This document shows, in pieces, positions 1-9,141 of a stretch of 64,000 bases of DNA (the first letter of the stretch is position 1; every line of letters starts with the position of its first letter). Origin of the DNA: Pandoraea anapnoica (lineage in GTDB: Bacteria > Pseudomonadota > Gammaproteobacteria > Burkholderiales > Burkholderiaceae). The stretch spans positions 62,001 through 126,000 of the forward strand of contig NZ_CABPSP010000003.1 in the NCBI RefSeq assembly GCF_902459765.1, written 5' to 3'. Position numbers and translations under genes: made by a program. Below the pieces are notes generated by a model. That model made no database searches and was not told the origin of the DNA. It saw only the letters and a list, made by a program, of their open reading frames with translations.

Positions 1-106
1 TCCGTTCCCGTGGATGAGCGAGATGATCGACCTGAAGAAGGAGCGCAACTTCTTCGAAACGCGAGTGATCGAGTACCAGACCGGTGGTGCACTGAGCTGG
101 GACTAA
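1..106 (+). CDS. nrdB: Ribonucleoside-diphosphate reductase beta subunit, C-terminal fragment
   Basis: Only the last 34 codons lie in the window, and the 5' part is cut by the left edge. The residues read PFPWMSEMIDLKKERNFFET, then a tail ending in GGALSWD before TAA at 104-106. I recognise this as the extreme C-terminus of the class Ia R2 protein. In this family the flexible tail docks on the alpha subunit and carries radical transfer. R2 provides the diiron-tyrosyl radical for deoxyribonucleotide synthesis in the cytoplasm. A hairpin with a short T-run follows directly and probably ends the transcript. The catalytic core is not visible, so the call rests on the tail alone. Confidence 0.85.
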   Translation, partial: PFPWMSEMIDLKKERNFFETRVIEYQTGGALSWD

Positions 107-120
107 GCATTGAGTGAAAA

Positions 121-158
121 ATGGATGCGTCGCGCAAAGCGAGCATCCATGCGGGTTT
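121..158 (+). terminator. Probable terminator after nrdB
   Basis: ATGGATGC at 121-128 pairs with GCATCCAT at 143-150. An inner TCGC/GCGA pairing extends the stem past one bulged base. The stem is followed by GCGGGTTTTG. It lies 15 bp after the nrdB stop. The T-run is short, so termination strength is uncertain. Confidence 0.6.
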
Positions 159-890
159 TGAGAGGGTGATGTGTGCGTGCATGGCACGCGTGACTGATGG
201 AAGAGAAGACGAAGAAGAGGCGTCGGTCACACACATCATCCTCACTCGCACGTTGAAGTTCTTGCTTCGAAGTTTGCTTCGTAGATCGCTTCAGAGATTG
301 CAGTGAAGCGCACGTCGAAGACACAGCAGAGCACGTCGAAGACATCGAACACACGCATCGCACGCATCGACATGCGAGTGTGATGTGCATCAAATACAAC
401 AGATTGACTTCTTCGTGACGATTGATGTGCGCTTTTTTATGCACAAAGTATTAACATCGCATCACAAAAGAATTATTATTCGCTCAAATAAATTGCAGTC
501 TCGATGAACACACGAAAGCACTCACTGCTTTCCTCCCGCGACAGAGAGCTGGTAGTTACGGAGCGTAAAAACCTTGGTGCATAGCAAGCTGTATCGCTTA
601 TCCGCTATCGCAATCTCCTCCATCCCGATGACGGGACAGGCAAGCTACCCCCCGAAGAATCTGGCGATCCCCCTTTCTCAAGACAATCGAATTGCTGGCG
701 GCAATGTCGCTGGCAATTTTTTTGCGCGCGTGACCACATACGGTCAGCGTCATGCGCGCAGCGCCGAATTCATTAGCGTAAGCGGTCGTAGTCCGATGCG
801 TACGCCGATGAATAGCCCGCTCGCCGGCGGCTCCCGCACGGTGGTCGGGTTTCCTTCTCAGGTAGTTTCGTTTGAGTGATCTCTCACGTT
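159..890. other. About 730 bp with no supportable gene
   Basis: This stretch separates nrdB from the histone-like gene. It contains a 14-bp direct repeat (GCACGTCGAAGACA at 310-323 and 331-344), several copies of CACGCATCG near 350-370, and an AT-rich segment at about 430-500. Short reading frames exist on both strands, but none has a good ribosome binding site, a recognisable family or coding character. The AT-rich segment could hold the promoter of the downstream gene or a small RNA. I cannot demonstrate either. Confidence 0.5.
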
Positions 891-903
891 AAGGAGTATT
901 GTC

Positions 904-1548
904 ATGGCTACGATTAAGAAGGCTGTTGCCAAGAAGCCGGCGGCTAAGAAAGCTGCTGCCAAGAAGCCCGTTGCAAAGAAGGCTGTCGCCGCCAAGAAGC
1001 CGGTAGCGAAGAAGGCAGTTGCTGCCAAGAAGCCGGTAGCAAAGAAGGCTGTTGCCGCTAAGAAGCCGGCAGCAAAGAAGGTTGCCGCCAAGAAGCCGGT
1101 CGCCAAGAAGGCAGCGGTGAAGAAGGTTGCCGCTAAGAAGCCGGTTGCCAAGAAGGCAGCGGTGAAGAAGGTTGCCGCCAAGAAGCCGGTTGCCAAGAAA
1201 GCAGCAGTGAAGAAGGTTGCCGCGAAGAAGCCGGCCGCCAAGAAAGCAGCAGTGAAGAAGGTTGCTGCCAAGAAGCCGGCCGCGAAGAAGGCAGTTGCTG
1301 CCAAGAAGCCGGCTGCGAAGAAGGCTGCTGCCAAGAAGCCTGCTGCAAAGAAGGCTGCTGCTAAGCCTGCTGCGAAGAAGGCCGCTGCGAAGCCCGCCGC
1401 GAAGAAGCCTGCTGCGAAGAAGCCGGCCGTCAAGAAGGTTGCCGCCAAGCCTGCTGCTGCTGCTCCGGCCGCAGCACCCGCTGCTGCACCGAAGACGGCG
1501 CTGAACCCGGCAGCGGCATGGCCGTTCCCGACCGGCAGCCGTCCGTAA
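904..1548 (+). CDS. Histone H1-like Lys/Ala/Pro repeat DNA-binding protein
   Basis: The product has 214 residues and is almost entirely tandem variants of (A/V)AKKP(A/V)AKKA from residue 4 to about 185. The tail is Ala/Pro-rich and ends PTGSRP. The composition is extremely basic, like the C-terminal domain of eukaryotic H1 and bacterial AlgP/HctB-type proteins. Those proteins bind DNA without sequence specificity and help compact the nucleoid. AAGGAG at 891-896 lies well placed before ATG 904. A palindrome and a strong terminator follow the stop. There is no globular domain. The repeats make the gene prone to length change by slippage or recombination. The repeat class is certain from sequence; the exact role in the cell is inference. 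Confidence 0.85.
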   Translation: MATIKKAVAKKPAAKKAAAKKPVAKKAVAAKKPVAKKAVAAKKPVAKKAVAAKKPAAKKVAAKKPVAKKAAVKKVAAKKPVAKKAAVKKVAAKKPVAKKAAVKKVAAKKPAAKKAAVKKVAAKKPAAKKAVAAKKPAAKKAAAKKPAAKKAAAKPAAKKAAAKPAAKKPAAKKPAVKKVAAKPAAAAPAAAPAAAPKTALNPAAAWPFPTGSRP

Positions 1549-1590
1549 TCCGAGTGCCGATGCAGGAACCAAGGCACTTAGGTGTCTTTT

Positions 1591-1612
1591 GATCGGGTAG
1601 GCCTACCCGATC
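1591..1612. repeat. Perfect 22-bp palindrome downstream of the histone-like gene
   Basis: The half-site GATCGGGTAGG is followed immediately by its exact reverse complement, with no spacer. It lies 42 bp after the histone stop codon and just before the intrinsic terminator. No T-run follows it. It could be a protein-binding site or a 3' RNA-stability hairpin. Confidence 0.6.
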
Positions 1613-1614
1613 CG

Positions 1615-1653
1615 AAACCCGCTGTGATGAGCGATCGTCACAGCGGGTTTTTT
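1615..1653 (+). terminator. Intrinsic terminator of the histone-like gene
   Basis: AACCCGCTGTGA at 1616-1627 pairs perfectly with TCACAGCGGGTT at 1638-1649, and a T-run continues to 1653. This is a strong rho-independent signal in the plus direction. Confidence 0.9.
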
Positions 1654-1662
1654 CATGGCGAA

Positions 1663-1691
1663 ATAAAAATGGGCGACCTGAAGTCGCCCAT
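1663..1691 (-). terminator. Terminator of the minus-strand lipoprotein transcript
   Basis: ATGGGCGAC at 1669-1677 pairs with GTCGCCCAT at 1683-1691. On the minus strand the stem is followed by TTTTTATTTC. It lies 22 bp downstream of the glycine-zipper gene stop. Confidence 0.8.
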
Positions 1692-1713
1692 GTTTTCGGT
1701 GTGACGTGTCGCC

Positions 1714-2193
1714 TTAGTGCGTTACACGCGTCACGCCACCGCTCGAGAGCAGACGCACGCGCTGACCCGGCTGGAATGCCTCGTCGGCATCCTGAGTAAT
1801 CGCGCGCAACTCACCGTTGTCCAGACGCACGGTGATCTCGAGACCGGCCTTCTTGCTCATGCGGCTTTCGATGGCCTGACCGGCCACAGCACCCAGCAGG
1901 CCACCGACGATGCCAGTCGCAATCGAACCGCGACCGCCACCGATGGCGCTGCCGCCGATGGCGCCGAGCGCACCGCCACCGGCGATGCCCAGAATGCCCG
2001 GGTCGCCGTTGCTGCTATCGATCGTGACCGGACGCACCGATTCGACCGTGCCCATTCGCACGACCTGTTCGCGTTGCGCCTGACGGCTGTTGTAGACGCT
2101 TGCCGAGTTGCTCGGGCCGAAGGCCGTGCAGGCGGACAGCGTGAGCGACGCCGCAGCGGCGAGGATGATTAGCGGTGTGGTGAGTCGTGCCAT
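1714..2193 (-). CDS. Glycine-zipper outer-membrane lipoprotein (SlyB/Pcp type)
   Basis: The product has 159 residues. The N-terminus is a lipoprotein signal peptide with the lipobox LSAC, giving the lipidated cysteine at residue 22. Residues 68-106 form a glycine-rich segment (GILGIAGGGALGAIGG, then GGLLGAVAGQ). This is the paired glycine zipper of 17-kDa surface antigen and SlyB proteins. A small C-terminal beta region follows. I chose ATG 2193 because the signal peptide begins there and AAAGG precedes it; the frame runs further upstream to 2301 but that part has no signal character. It starts 19 bp after the kinase gene and may share its transcript. Function is envelope integrity by family; no specific partner can be named. 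Confidence 0.8.
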   Translation of the reverse strand: MARLTTPLIILAAAASLTLSACTAFGPSNSASVYNSRQAQREQVVRMGTVESVRPVTIDSSNGDPGILGIAGGGALGAIGGSAIGGGRGSIATGIVGGLLGAVAGQAIESRMSKKAGLEITVRLDNGELRAITQDADEAFQPGQRVRLLSSGGVTRVTH

Positions 2194-2212
2194 CGTTGTG
2201 CCTTTCGTGAAA

Positions 2213-3148
2213 TCATTCGAAGCGGTGGCCGAACGCTTCTTCATATTGCGCTTCGATTTCCGAGCGCGTCGGTGCATACGTCTGCGGACCCTGCTCGGCA
2301 ATCTTGAGCGAACCCATCAGGCTGGCCAGGCGGCCGGTGGTCGGCCAGTCGAGGCCCTTTTCGATGCCATACAGCAAACCGCCACGGAACGCGTCACCGC
2401 ATCCGGTCGGGTCGACGACACGCTTGGCGGGCACGGCAGGAATGTCGTGTTGCTTGCCGCCGGCGAAGATCTGGGCCCCGTGTTCTCCGCGCGTGACGAC
2501 AAGTGCCTCGACACGCGACTGGAGATCTTCCATCGACCATCCGGTCTTCGTGCAGAGGAGCTTGGCTTCGTAGTCGTTGACCGCGAGATACGTGGCAAGT
2601 TCCACCATGCGACGCAGTGCCTCAGGCGACAGAATCGGCAGGCCCTGACCCGGATCGAACATGAACGGCACGCCCGCAGCGGCGAAACCTTCGGCGTGCG
2701 TGAGCATGGCGTCCGAGGCGTCCGGTGCGACGATGCCGAGCGTGGCGCCCTTCGCATCGGCCACGCGGTTACGCGACGAGAACATCATCGCGCCAGGGTG
2801 GAAGGCGGTGATCTGGTTGTTGTCCAGATCGGTGGTGATCATCGCATTGGCCGTCATGCTGTCCGTGACCGTGCGCACGAACTCCGTCGTCATACCGAGC
2901 GACTGGAAACGCTCAAGGTACGCGGCGCCATCTTCACCGACGGTCGCCATGACGACTGGCGAGCCGCCCAGCAGATGCAGGCTGTAGCCGATGTTGCCGG
3001 CGCAGCCGCCGAAGTTGCGGCGCATCGTCGGCACGAGGAAGCTGACGTTCAGGATGTGCACCTGATCAGGCAGGATGTGCTCGCCGAAGCGGCCTTCGAA
3101 CGTCATGATGTTGTCGTAGGCCAGCGAGCCGCAGATCACGGTAGTCAC
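2213..3148 (-). CDS. PfkB/ribokinase-family sugar or nucleoside kinase (adenosine kinase-like)
   Basis: The protein has 311 residues. It starts with the fold signature GSLAYDNIM and continues with GGCAGNIGYSLHLLGG. Near the C-terminus it has DPTGCGDAFRGG, the anion-hole and catalytic-base motif, with Asp252 as the likely base. These place it in the PfkB family of ATP-dependent kinases. The N-terminal style resembles the adenosine kinase-like subgroup, but the substrate cannot be fixed from sequence. I chose GTG 3148 because AAGGAA lies 6 nt upstream and the conserved strand begins at once. An in-frame extension to 3199 adds 17 unlikely residues. It is followed by the lipoprotein gene after 19 bp. 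Confidence 0.82.
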   Translation of the reverse strand: MTTVICGSLAYDNIMTFEGRFGEHILPDQVHILNVSFLVPTMRRNFGGCAGNIGYSLHLLGGSPVVMATVGEDGAAYLERFQSLGMTTEFVRTVTDSMTANAMITTDLDNNQITAFHPGAMMFSSRNRVADAKGATLGIVAPDASDAMLTHAEGFAAAGVPFMFDPGQGLPILSPEALRRMVELATYLAVNDYEAKLLCTKTGWSMEDLQSRVEALVVTRGEHGAQIFAGGKQHDIPAVPAKRVVDPTGCGDAFRGGLLYGIEKGLDWPTTGRLASLMGSLKIAEQGPQTYAPTRSEIEAQYEEAFGHRFE

Positions 3149-3272
3149 GGGAAATTCCTTGCGAAAAATAAGCGGGGGAGCGCCAGCGGAGGAAAGCACG
3201 CGGCGAGGGACGACTGAGGTGACGATACCCCGGCGGCCGTATGGCCGCGCGGGGCACCATCACAAAGTTGAA

Positions 3273-3773
3273 TTACGACAGTGCGGCGAGCGCAGCGTCG
3301 TAATTCGGTTCGTTCTTGATTTCCGGCACCAGCTCCGCGTGCACGACACGGTTGTCGGCATCGAGCACGACCACGGCACGCGCCGACACTCCGGCGAGCG
3401 GGCCGGTTGTGATGGCAACACCGTAGTCCTTGAGGAACTCGCGACCGCGCATGGTCGAGAGCGTGACGACGTTGTTCAGACCTTCGGTGGCGCAGAAGCG
3501 GCTCATGGCGAACGGCAGGTCAGCCGAGATCACGAGCACGACGGTGTTGTCGAGCTTGCCGGCAGCTTCGTTGAACTTGCGGGTCGACGTGGCGCAGGTC
3601 GGCGTGTCGAGGCTCGGCACGATGTTGAGGACTTTGCGCTTGCCAGCGAAGTCGTCGAGCGTGACGTCTGCCAGTTTGGCGTTGACCAGCTTCAGCGCCG
3701 GTGCGGTCTGACCCTTCTGCGGGAACTGGCCGTCGACTTCGATGGGGTTGCCCCCGAGCGTGACTTGGGACAT
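3273..3773 (-). CDS. tpx: Thiol peroxidase (atypical 2-Cys peroxiredoxin)
   Basis: The product has 166 residues, the usual Tpx length. The peroxidatic Cys60 lies in [14 protein letters not shown] and the resolving Cys94 in SRFCATEGL, both at family positions. It reduces hydrogen peroxide and organic peroxides using thioredoxin. It has no signal peptide as drawn, so I place it in the cytoplasm; E. coli Tpx has been reported as periplasmic. The gene lies 32 bp downstream of the zinc-ribbon protein gene and is followed by the PfkB kinase on the same strand. The start ATG has AGGAGATA just upstream. Confidence 0.95.
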   Translation of the reverse strand: MSQVTLGGNPIEVDGQFPQKGQTAPALKLVNAKLADVTLDDFAGKRKVLNIVPSLDTPTCATSTRKFNEAAGKLDNTVVLVISADLPFAMSRFCATEGLNNVVTLSTMRGREFLKDYGVAITTGPLAGVSARAVVVLDADNRVVHAELVPEIKNEPNYDAALAALS

Positions 3774-3805
3774 CTATATCTCCTAGGTTGAGTGCAACAG
3801 CGCTA

Positions 3806-4921
3806 TCAGGGATAGAACGCGAGCACCCGGTAATTACTGGCTAGCGCTGCCTGCGCCGACAATCGTAACCGAATCGTGCGTTCGCTGCGTGGTGCCAGAC
3901 CGCCATCGCGCAGGGTTGCCCCGGTTACGTAGTCGTTCGCTGAAAAAACGCGACGCACGACCGGCTTTCCGTCGATATCCGAGAGCGTCAGTTCGAGCGA
4001 CGGCCAGGCCAGTGCATGGTCGGCTTCGTTGCGTACGAAGACGGTGAGCGTCATCGGTACGCTGTCGGTTGGGACATCGGTAGATGTGGCGGAAGCGTCG
4101 CTGGCGGTGGCCGGACTCGCGGTGGCTGCCGACGCCACGCCGCTGTCGCTGTTGCTGCCAACGACGTCGGTCACCAACGTCACGCTCGAAATCTGGATCA
4201 TGTCCGGCTGGCGCGGTAGTCCGACCGCCACATGCAGAGGGCGACCGATCGCGGCGAACACGCCGTGCAATGCCGGTATCCGATCGACGAGCGCCGCGCG
4301 CTCGATCCATGCCCATTGGCAGAGCAGCGCGATGACGGCCAGCGTCATGAGCACGCGCCAGATCACGCGTGCCGCGCCGGGGCGCTTGTCCGCGTCGGCG
4401 GAAAGGGGGCGCGTTTCCGCAGGCAAGGAAGGCGAGGCCGTCGGCGCGGTGAGCACCGTGGGGTCGTCGTCATCCATATAGCGGCCCGGGCCGTGCTGCA
4501 TCTGTGCGCGGCTTTCGTCGGGCGAGCCGAGCAGGGCGGCGATGGCCGTGGGCGTCAGCATCTCCGGCACTGGCTTTTCGCTGGTAGCTGCGGACGATGA
4601 GGACGGTGAAGGTGACGATGCACCTACATGCGTGGATGGGCGTGTTGCCGTTGGGGCTGCCGACGTAGCGCCCGGCGTCGCAAAAGCACTTTCTGTAGCA
4701 CTGCTTTGGCCGGGCGTCGCGCTGGGTGATGAAGAGGTGGGCGAGGCGGGCGAGGTGTCGTCGGCGGGTGGATCGCAGAGATACGCGCGTCCGTCGAACA
4801 CCTCACGGCAATGGCCGCAGCGTACGAGGCCGTCGCGCAGCTTGAGCTGATCCGCGACGACGCGAAAAACTGTGTGGCAGTGAGGGCAGCGGGTAGCGAG
4901 AACGCGCGAGGACTGGGTCAT
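3806..4921 (-). CDS. Zinc-ribbon membrane protein (MJ0042 finger plus DUF3426)
   Basis: The product has 371 residues. Cys12, Cys15, Cys35 and Cys38 (CPHC, then CGHC) form an N-terminal MJ0042-type zinc ribbon. A long Ser/Thr/Ala/Pro-rich linker follows to about residue 120. One membrane helix lies near residues 185-205 (VIWRVLMTLAVIALLCQWAW). The C-terminal half matches the DUF3426 type, expected to be periplasmic. The family sits next to prmA in many betaproteobacteria, as here, and its biochemical role is unknown to me. The region encoding the linker has biased codon use because of its low complexity. Topology is inferred from the single helix. Confidence 0.85.
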   Translation of the reverse strand: MTQSSRVLATRCPHCHTVFRVVADQLKLRDGLVRCGHCREVFDGRAYLCDPPADDTSPASPTSSSPSATPGQSSATESAFATPGATSAAPTATRPSTHVGASSPSPSSSSAATSEKPVPEMLTPTAIAALLGSPDESRAQMQHGPGRYMDDDDPTVLTAPTASPSLPAETRPLSADADKRPGAARVIWRVLMTLAVIALLCQWAWIERAALVDRIPALHGVFAAIGRPLHVAVGLPRQPDMIQISSVTLVTDVVGSNSDSGVASAATASPATASDASATSTDVPTDSVPMTLTVFVRNEADHALAWPSLELTLSDIDGKPVVRRVFSANDYVTGATLRDGGLAPRSERTIRLRLSAQAALASNYRVLAFYP

Positions 4922-4990
4922 GAGGCTCGGGGGACTCGTTGGACTCGTCGCATCAGGCGCATCGGATGCGGCAGCGCGGCGTGCGCGGGC

Positions 4991-5884
4991 TTAGCTGGCC
5001 GCCTGCCCGTGCAGGCAGACCCAGCCGTCGTGAGCGCGCCAGACCGACATCTTCATATAAGGCGCGTAGGCCGCGATCACCTCGTCGGCCTGTCGTTCCA
5101 GCACGCCCGACAGCGCGAGCCGTCCACCCGGGGACACGCGCGACGTCAACATCGACGCGAGCAGCTTGAGCGGATTCGACAGAATATTGGCGACCACGAT
5201 ATTGAACTGACCGTCACGCAAGTCGTCGGGCAAACCGTATTCGACTGGCGCGTGATTGCGTTCGCTGTTGTAGCGGGCGGATTCGACGGCTTGCGGATCG
5301 ATGTCGATACCGATGACCGGATCGGCGCCGCACTTTCGCGCGAGAATCGCCAGAATGCCCGAGCCGCAGCCATAGTCGAGCAACGACTGACCCGGCTGCA
5401 CGTGCTGTTCGAGCCACTCCATGCAAAGGCGCGTCGTCGGATGGCTACCGGTGCCGAAGGCCAGACCCGGGTCGAGTTCGAGGATGAGGGCGTCGGTGTC
5501 CGGTGCGTCGTGCCACGACGGCACGACCCAGATCCGCTGGCCGATCTGCATCGGCTCGAACTGCGATTGCGTCAGACGCACCCAGTCCTGCTCCTCCACG
5601 TCACGCAATGTGAAAGCAGGCGACTCGGCGAGTCCCAGTTCATTGACCGCCGCCGCGAGCAGCACGGCGGCGTCCTGATCTTCCCCCACCAGCGCGACCA
5701 CGCGCGAGCGTTGCCACGCAGTGTCCGGCGGGGTCAGACCCGGCTCGCCGAACATCGGTTGCTCGTCGGGCGTGTCGGCATCTGCGTCTTCCACGGAGAC
5801 CGACAGCACGCCCAGATCGAGCAGGGCGTCTGACAGGGCCTCGGCCTGGGCGCGGGCAACTTCTACGACGAGTTCGCGATACAT
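4991..5884 (-). CDS. prmA: Ribosomal protein L11 methyltransferase
   Basis: The product has 297 residues, normal for PrmA. It has the N-terminal substrate-binding region and the SAM-binding motif [20 protein letters not shown] in the middle. [14 protein letters not shown] follows, the characteristic NxxxxPL-type motif of L11 methyltransferases. It methylates lysines and the N-terminus of ribosomal protein L11 in the cytoplasm. It follows accC by 27 bp in the conserved accB-accC-prmA order. The zinc-ribbon gene comes 69 bp downstream on the same strand. Confidence 0.95.
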   Translation of the reverse strand: MYRELVVEVARAQAEALSDALLDLGVLSVSVEDADADTPDEQPMFGEPGLTPPDTAWQRSRVVALVGEDQDAAVLLAAAVNELGLAESPAFTLRDVEEQDWVRLTQSQFEPMQIGQRIWVVPSWHDAPDTDALILELDPGLAFGTGSHPTTRLCMEWLEQHVQPGQSLLDYGCGSGILAILARKCGADPVIGIDIDPQAVESARYNSERNHAPVEYGLPDDLRDGQFNIVVANILSNPLKLLASMLTSRVSPGGRLALSGVLERQADEVIAAYAPYMKMSVWRAHDGWVCLHGQAAS

Positions 5885-5911
5885 AGCGAGTGATTCCTAC
5901 GAATTAACGAC

Positions 5912-7273
5912 TTAATTGCCGCCGACTGCAGACTTCTGCGCCAGCTTGTGTTCCAGATAGTGAATGCTCGTGCCGCCTTCGACGAACTTGGCGTCGAGCA
6001 TCAGTTCCCGGTGCAACGGGATGTTCGTCTGGATACCTTCGACCACGATTTCCGACAGGGCCACACGCATGCGGCGGATCGCCTGCTCGCGCGTTGCGCC
6101 GTAAGCGATCAGCTTGCCGATCATCGAGTCGTAGTTAGGCGGCACGAAGTAGCCGTTGTAAGCGTGCGTGTCGACGCGGATGCCGGGGCCGCCCGGCATA
6201 TGCCAGGCGGTGATGCGACCCGGCGACGGCGTGAACTTGAACGGATCTTCGGCGTTGATACGGCATTCGATGGCGTGGCCACGGAACTCGATGTCGCGCT
6301 GACGGTAGGCGAGCTTTTCGCCAGCCGCGATACGAATCTGTTCCTGCACGATGTCGACGCCCGTGATCATTTCCGTGACCGGGTGTTCGACCTGCACGCG
6401 CGTGTTCATCTCGATGAAGTAGAACTCGCCGTTCTCATACAGGAATTCGAACGTACCGGCACCGACGTAGCCCATCTTCTTGCATGCGTCGGCGCAACGA
6501 TCGCCAATGCGCTCGATCAGACGACGCGGAATCAGCGGTGCCGTGGCTTCTTCGATCACCTTCTGGTGACGGCGCTGCATGGAGCAGTCGCGCTCACCCA
6601 GCCAGATCGCTTGCTTGTGCTTGTCGGCGAGAATCTGGATTTCGATATGGCGCGGGTTCTCGAGGAACTTCTCCATATAGACTTCCGGGTTGCCGAAGGC
6701 GCGGCCGGCTTCTTCGCGCGTCATGTTGACCGCGTTCACGAGCGCCGCTTCGGTGTGCACCACGCGCATGCCTCGACCACCGCCGCCACCTGCTGCCTTG
6801 ATGATCACCGGATAACCGACCTGACGTGCAATACGCACGATTTCCTTCGGATCGTCGGGCAACGCGCCTTCCGAACCCGGCACGCACGGCACGCCAGTCT
6901 TGATCATCGTCTGCTTGGCCGACACCTTGTCGCCCATCAGGCGAATGGTTTCGGGGCGCGGACCGATGAACGTGAAGCCCGATTGCTCGACGCGCTCGGC
7001 GAAGTCGGCATTTTCGGAGAGGAAGCCGTAACCCGGGTGAATCGCCTGGGCGTCCGTCACTTCCGCCGCGCTGATCAGCGCAGGCATGTTCAGATAGCTC
7101 AGCGGCGAGGGGGCCGGGCCGATACAGACCGCTTCGTCGGCGAGCTTGACGTACTTCGCTTCCTTGTCGGCTTCGGAATAGACCACGACGGTCTTGATGC
7201 CCATCTCGCGGCACGCGCGCTGAACGCGCAGAGCGATTTCGCCGCGGTTGGCGATGAGAATTTTTTCAAACAT
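5912..7273 (-). CDS. accC: Biotin carboxylase subunit of acetyl-CoA carboxylase
   Basis: The product has 453 residues, matching AccC. The ATP-grasp glycine loop is [14 protein letters not shown], and the catalytic region is [18 protein letters not shown], holding the usual Glu/Arg/Glu residues. The N-terminal Rossmann-like strand is [13 protein letters not shown]. It carboxylates biotin on AccB with ATP and bicarbonate, the first half of malonyl-CoA synthesis for fatty acids. The gap to accB upstream is 97 bp and prmA follows closely, consistent with one operon. No oddity was seen. Confidence 0.97.
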   Translation of the reverse strand: MFEKILIANRGEIALRVQRACREMGIKTVVVYSEADKEAKYVKLADEAVCIGPAPSPLSYLNMPALISAAEVTDAQAIHPGYGFLSENADFAERVEQSGFTFIGPRPETIRLMGDKVSAKQTMIKTGVPCVPGSEGALPDDPKEIVRIARQVGYPVIIKAAGGGGGRGMRVVHTEAALVNAVNMTREEAGRAFGNPEVYMEKFLENPRHIEIQILADKHKQAIWLGERDCSMQRRHQKVIEEATAPLIPRRLIERIGDRCADACKKMGYVGAGTFEFLYENGEFYFIEMNTRVQVEHPVTEMITGVDIVQEQIRIAAGEKLAYRQRDIEFRGHAIECRINAEDPFKFTPSPGRITAWHMPGGPGIRVDTHAYNGYFVPPNYDSMIGKLIAYGATREQAIRRMRVALSEIVVEGIQTNIPLHRELMLDAKFVEGGTSIHYLEHKLAQKSAVGGN

Positions 7274-7370
7274 TATGTGCAGTCCTGCCCGTAAGGGGAG
7301 AGGAGCGGGGCCGGACGCTTCATATCGCCACGCGGCCGAAGGCTGCGGGCGGAGCGTCCGACAACCGGCA

Positions 7371-7832
7371 TTAGCCGATCACGAACAGCGGTTGACCGTA
7401 TTCCACGGCCTGACCGTTCTCGACGAGGATTTCCTTGATCACGCCGGCCTTGTCCGACTCGATCTCGTTGAGCAGCTTCATCGCTTCGATGATGCACAGC
7501 GTCTGGCCTTCCTTGACCGAGTCGCCGACTTGCGCGAACGGATCGGCGCCCGGCGACGGGGCGCGGTAGAACGTACCGACCATCGGCGACGTCACGATGT
7601 GACCTTGCGGCAGAGCCGGTGCGGCCGGGGCAACGGCGGCGGGCGATCCAACGGGAGCTTGCGCAGGGACTTGGGGCATGGCGGCCGGCATGGCCATCTG
7701 CATCGGGGCGGCGATCACTTGCGGCGGTGCCTTGACGATGCGGACCTTGCCTTCGCCTTCGGTGACTTCGAGTTCGGAAATACCCGATTCGGCCACGAGG
7801 TCGATCAACGTCTTGAGTTTGCGCAAATCCAT
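7371..7832 (-). CDS. accB: Biotin carboxyl carrier protein of acetyl-CoA carboxylase
   Basis: The product has 153 residues. The N-terminus [20 protein letters not shown] is typical of BCCP. A Pro/Ala-rich linker runs over about residues 45-80, then the biotinyl domain. The biotin acceptor is Lys119 in [13 protein letters not shown]. Residues around [18 protein letters not shown] form the thumb-containing start of that domain. ATG 7832 is chosen because GGAG lies 8 nt upstream and the protein matches from that Met; the frame extends upstream to 7931 without family support. It lies between aroQ and accC on one strand. Confidence 0.96.
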   Translation of the reverse strand: MDLRKLKTLIDLVAESGISELEVTEGEGKVRIVKAPPQVIAAPMQMAMPAAMPQVPAQAPVGSPAAVAPAAPALPQGHIVTSPMVGTFYRAPSPGADPFAQVGDSVKEGQTLCIIEAMKLLNEIESDKAGVIKEILVENGQAVEYGQPLFVIG

Positions 7833-7902
7833 GAAGGAAGCTCCTTGATTCTGTATCGACGCGGGCGCAACGTCCCGCGAGAGGAAATGGGGTGTGAAAG
7901 GA

Positions 7903-8349
7903 CTACCCGCCGGCGAGTCGCCGCAGGGCAAAATCGAGTGCGTAGGTATACCCGCGCCAGCCCAGGCCGCAGATCACACCTTGCGCAATGTCGGAAAAGT
8001 ACGAGTGATGCCGGAAGGCTTCGCGCGCATGAACGTTCGAGAGGTGAACTTCGACGAACGGGATGCCTACCCCGGCCAACGCGTCGCGAATCGCCACGCT
8101 CGTGTGGGTGTAGGCCGCCGGGTTGATGACGATGAAGTCGATCGACTCACCGCGCGCCGCCTGAATCCGGTCAACCAGTGCGCCTTCGTGATTGCTTTGG
8201 AATGTCGCCACCTCGGCACCCGCCGTCTGGGCCTGCGCCACAAGGGCGGAGTCGATGTCGGCCAGCGTCGTGCGACCGTACACCTCCGGCTCGCGAGTAC
8301 CGAGCAGGTTCAGGTTGGGGCCGTGGAGCACGAGAATGCGGTGAGGCAT
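7903..8349 (-). CDS. aroQ: 3-dehydroquinate dehydratase, type II
   Basis: The product has 148 residues from ATG 8349. Motifs are [18 protein letters not shown] (catalytic Tyr24), [31 protein letters not shown] and [19 protein letters not shown]. This is the dodecameric type II enzyme, which converts 3-dehydroquinate to 3-dehydroshikimate in aromatic amino acid synthesis. An in-frame GTG at 8367 would add six residues. The putative -10 box ends at 8381, so the ATG leaves a more reasonable leader. Neither start has a clear Shine-Dalgarno sequence. The gene heads the minus-strand run into accB, accC and prmA. Confidence 0.95.
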   Translation of the reverse strand: MPHRILVLHGPNLNLLGTREPEVYGRTTLADIDSALVAQAQTAGAEVATFQSNHEGALVDRIQAARGESIDFIVINPAAYTHTSVAIRDALAGVGIPFVEVHLSNVHAREAFRHHSYFSDIAQGVICGLGWRGYTYALDFALRRLAGG

Positions 8350-8380
8350 CGGCGAATCAAATTTCACGAAATTGGGCGCA

Positions 8381-8409
8381 ATTAAACGCCAGTTGGTGGA
8401 TTTTGTCCA
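8381..8409 (-). promoter_or_regulatory. Candidate sigma70 promoter for aroQ-accB-accC
   Basis: Read on the minus strand, TGGACA (8404-8409) and TTTAAT (8381-8386) are separated by exactly 17 bp. Transcription would start near 8374, about 25 nt before the aroQ ATG. Position and spacing are good. No experimental support exists. Confidence 0.55.
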
Positions 8410-8495
8410 GTGGGGCGAAATAGGGACTGCCCCTCAGGGGACTACCGGTCACGCCCGGCGGGGCTTCCCGGGATCCCTCTCCCACCGTGTTAGGG

Positions 8496-9020
8496 TCAGA
8501 TGAGCGGTTTGAGCGCGGCGCGGACCTCGTCCGATGTAATGCGGCCCAGCTTCTCATAATGCAGACGACCCTGCGGGTCGACGACGACAGTAAAGGGCAA
8601 CGCGCCCGCCTTGTTGCCGAGTGCGCGGGCCAGGTCCGTACCGGCATAACCTGCCACGAGCAGCGGATAGTCCACTTTCACCTTTTGCTCGAACGCGATC
8701 ATGTTCTGCGCCGTATCGATGCCGATACCGACGAATTGCACGTTTTTCGTTCCGAACTCGGTGGAGAGCGCCTGCAAATCGGGCATTTCTTCGACGCACG
8801 GCCCGCACCACGGCGCCCAGAAGTTCACCACCAGCGTCTTCCCTTTCCATTGGGAGATGGCTTGATCGTTGCCCTTCAGGTCGGGCAGGCGGGTGGCGAG
8901 CAGTTGGGAGACGGCGGCGTCCGAGGCGCTCGGTGTCGGCTGGTTGCGGTGGCCGAGCCAGAATCCGCCAGCCAGCCCGACGAGGGCCAGAATCACCAGA
9001 ATAACGATGCGTTTTGCCAT
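8496..9020 (-). CDS. TlpA-family membrane-anchored thioredoxin-like protein
   Basis: The product has 174 residues. Residues 4-24 form one hydrophobic helix (IVILVILALVGLAGGFWLG), a signal anchor that places the rest in the periplasm. The redox motif WAPWCGPC has Cys72 and Cys75. The cis-Pro region is GALPFTVVV. The family is TlpA/ResA, which reduces or exchanges periplasmic disulfides, often for cytochrome c maturation. No cytochrome maturation gene is nearby, so the partner is unknown. The gene is separated from the next minus-strand gene by 121 bp of featureless sequence. Confidence 0.88.
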   Translation of the reverse strand: MAKRIVILVILALVGLAGGFWLGHRNQPTPSASDAAVSQLLATRLPDLKGNDQAISQWKGKTLVVNFWAPWCGPCVEEMPDLQALSTEFGTKNVQFVGIGIDTAQNMIAFEQKVKVDYPLLVAGYAGTDLARALGNKAGALPFTVVVDPQGRLHYEKLGRITSDEVRAALKPLI

Positions 9021-9141
9021 GATGGATAGAAGGCGGAAGTGCCGGGATAAGACGGTAAACGAAAGACGAACCGTAATTGCGAAGAATTAGTGGCGATTGC
9101 GTCGTGATTGTGCCGTGATTTTGCGTCAGCCGCCGGTCAGC

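Noticed and set aside
574-879. A 101-codon plus-strand frame before the histone-like gene
   Set aside because: It starts GTG with no ribosome site, matches no family I know and lies in the upstream region of the histone-like gene.
858-1577. Two long minus-strand frames opposite the histone-like gene
   Set aside because: They are mirror images of the AAKKP codon repeats and have no ribosome site or family. The plus frame has a good one and a terminator.
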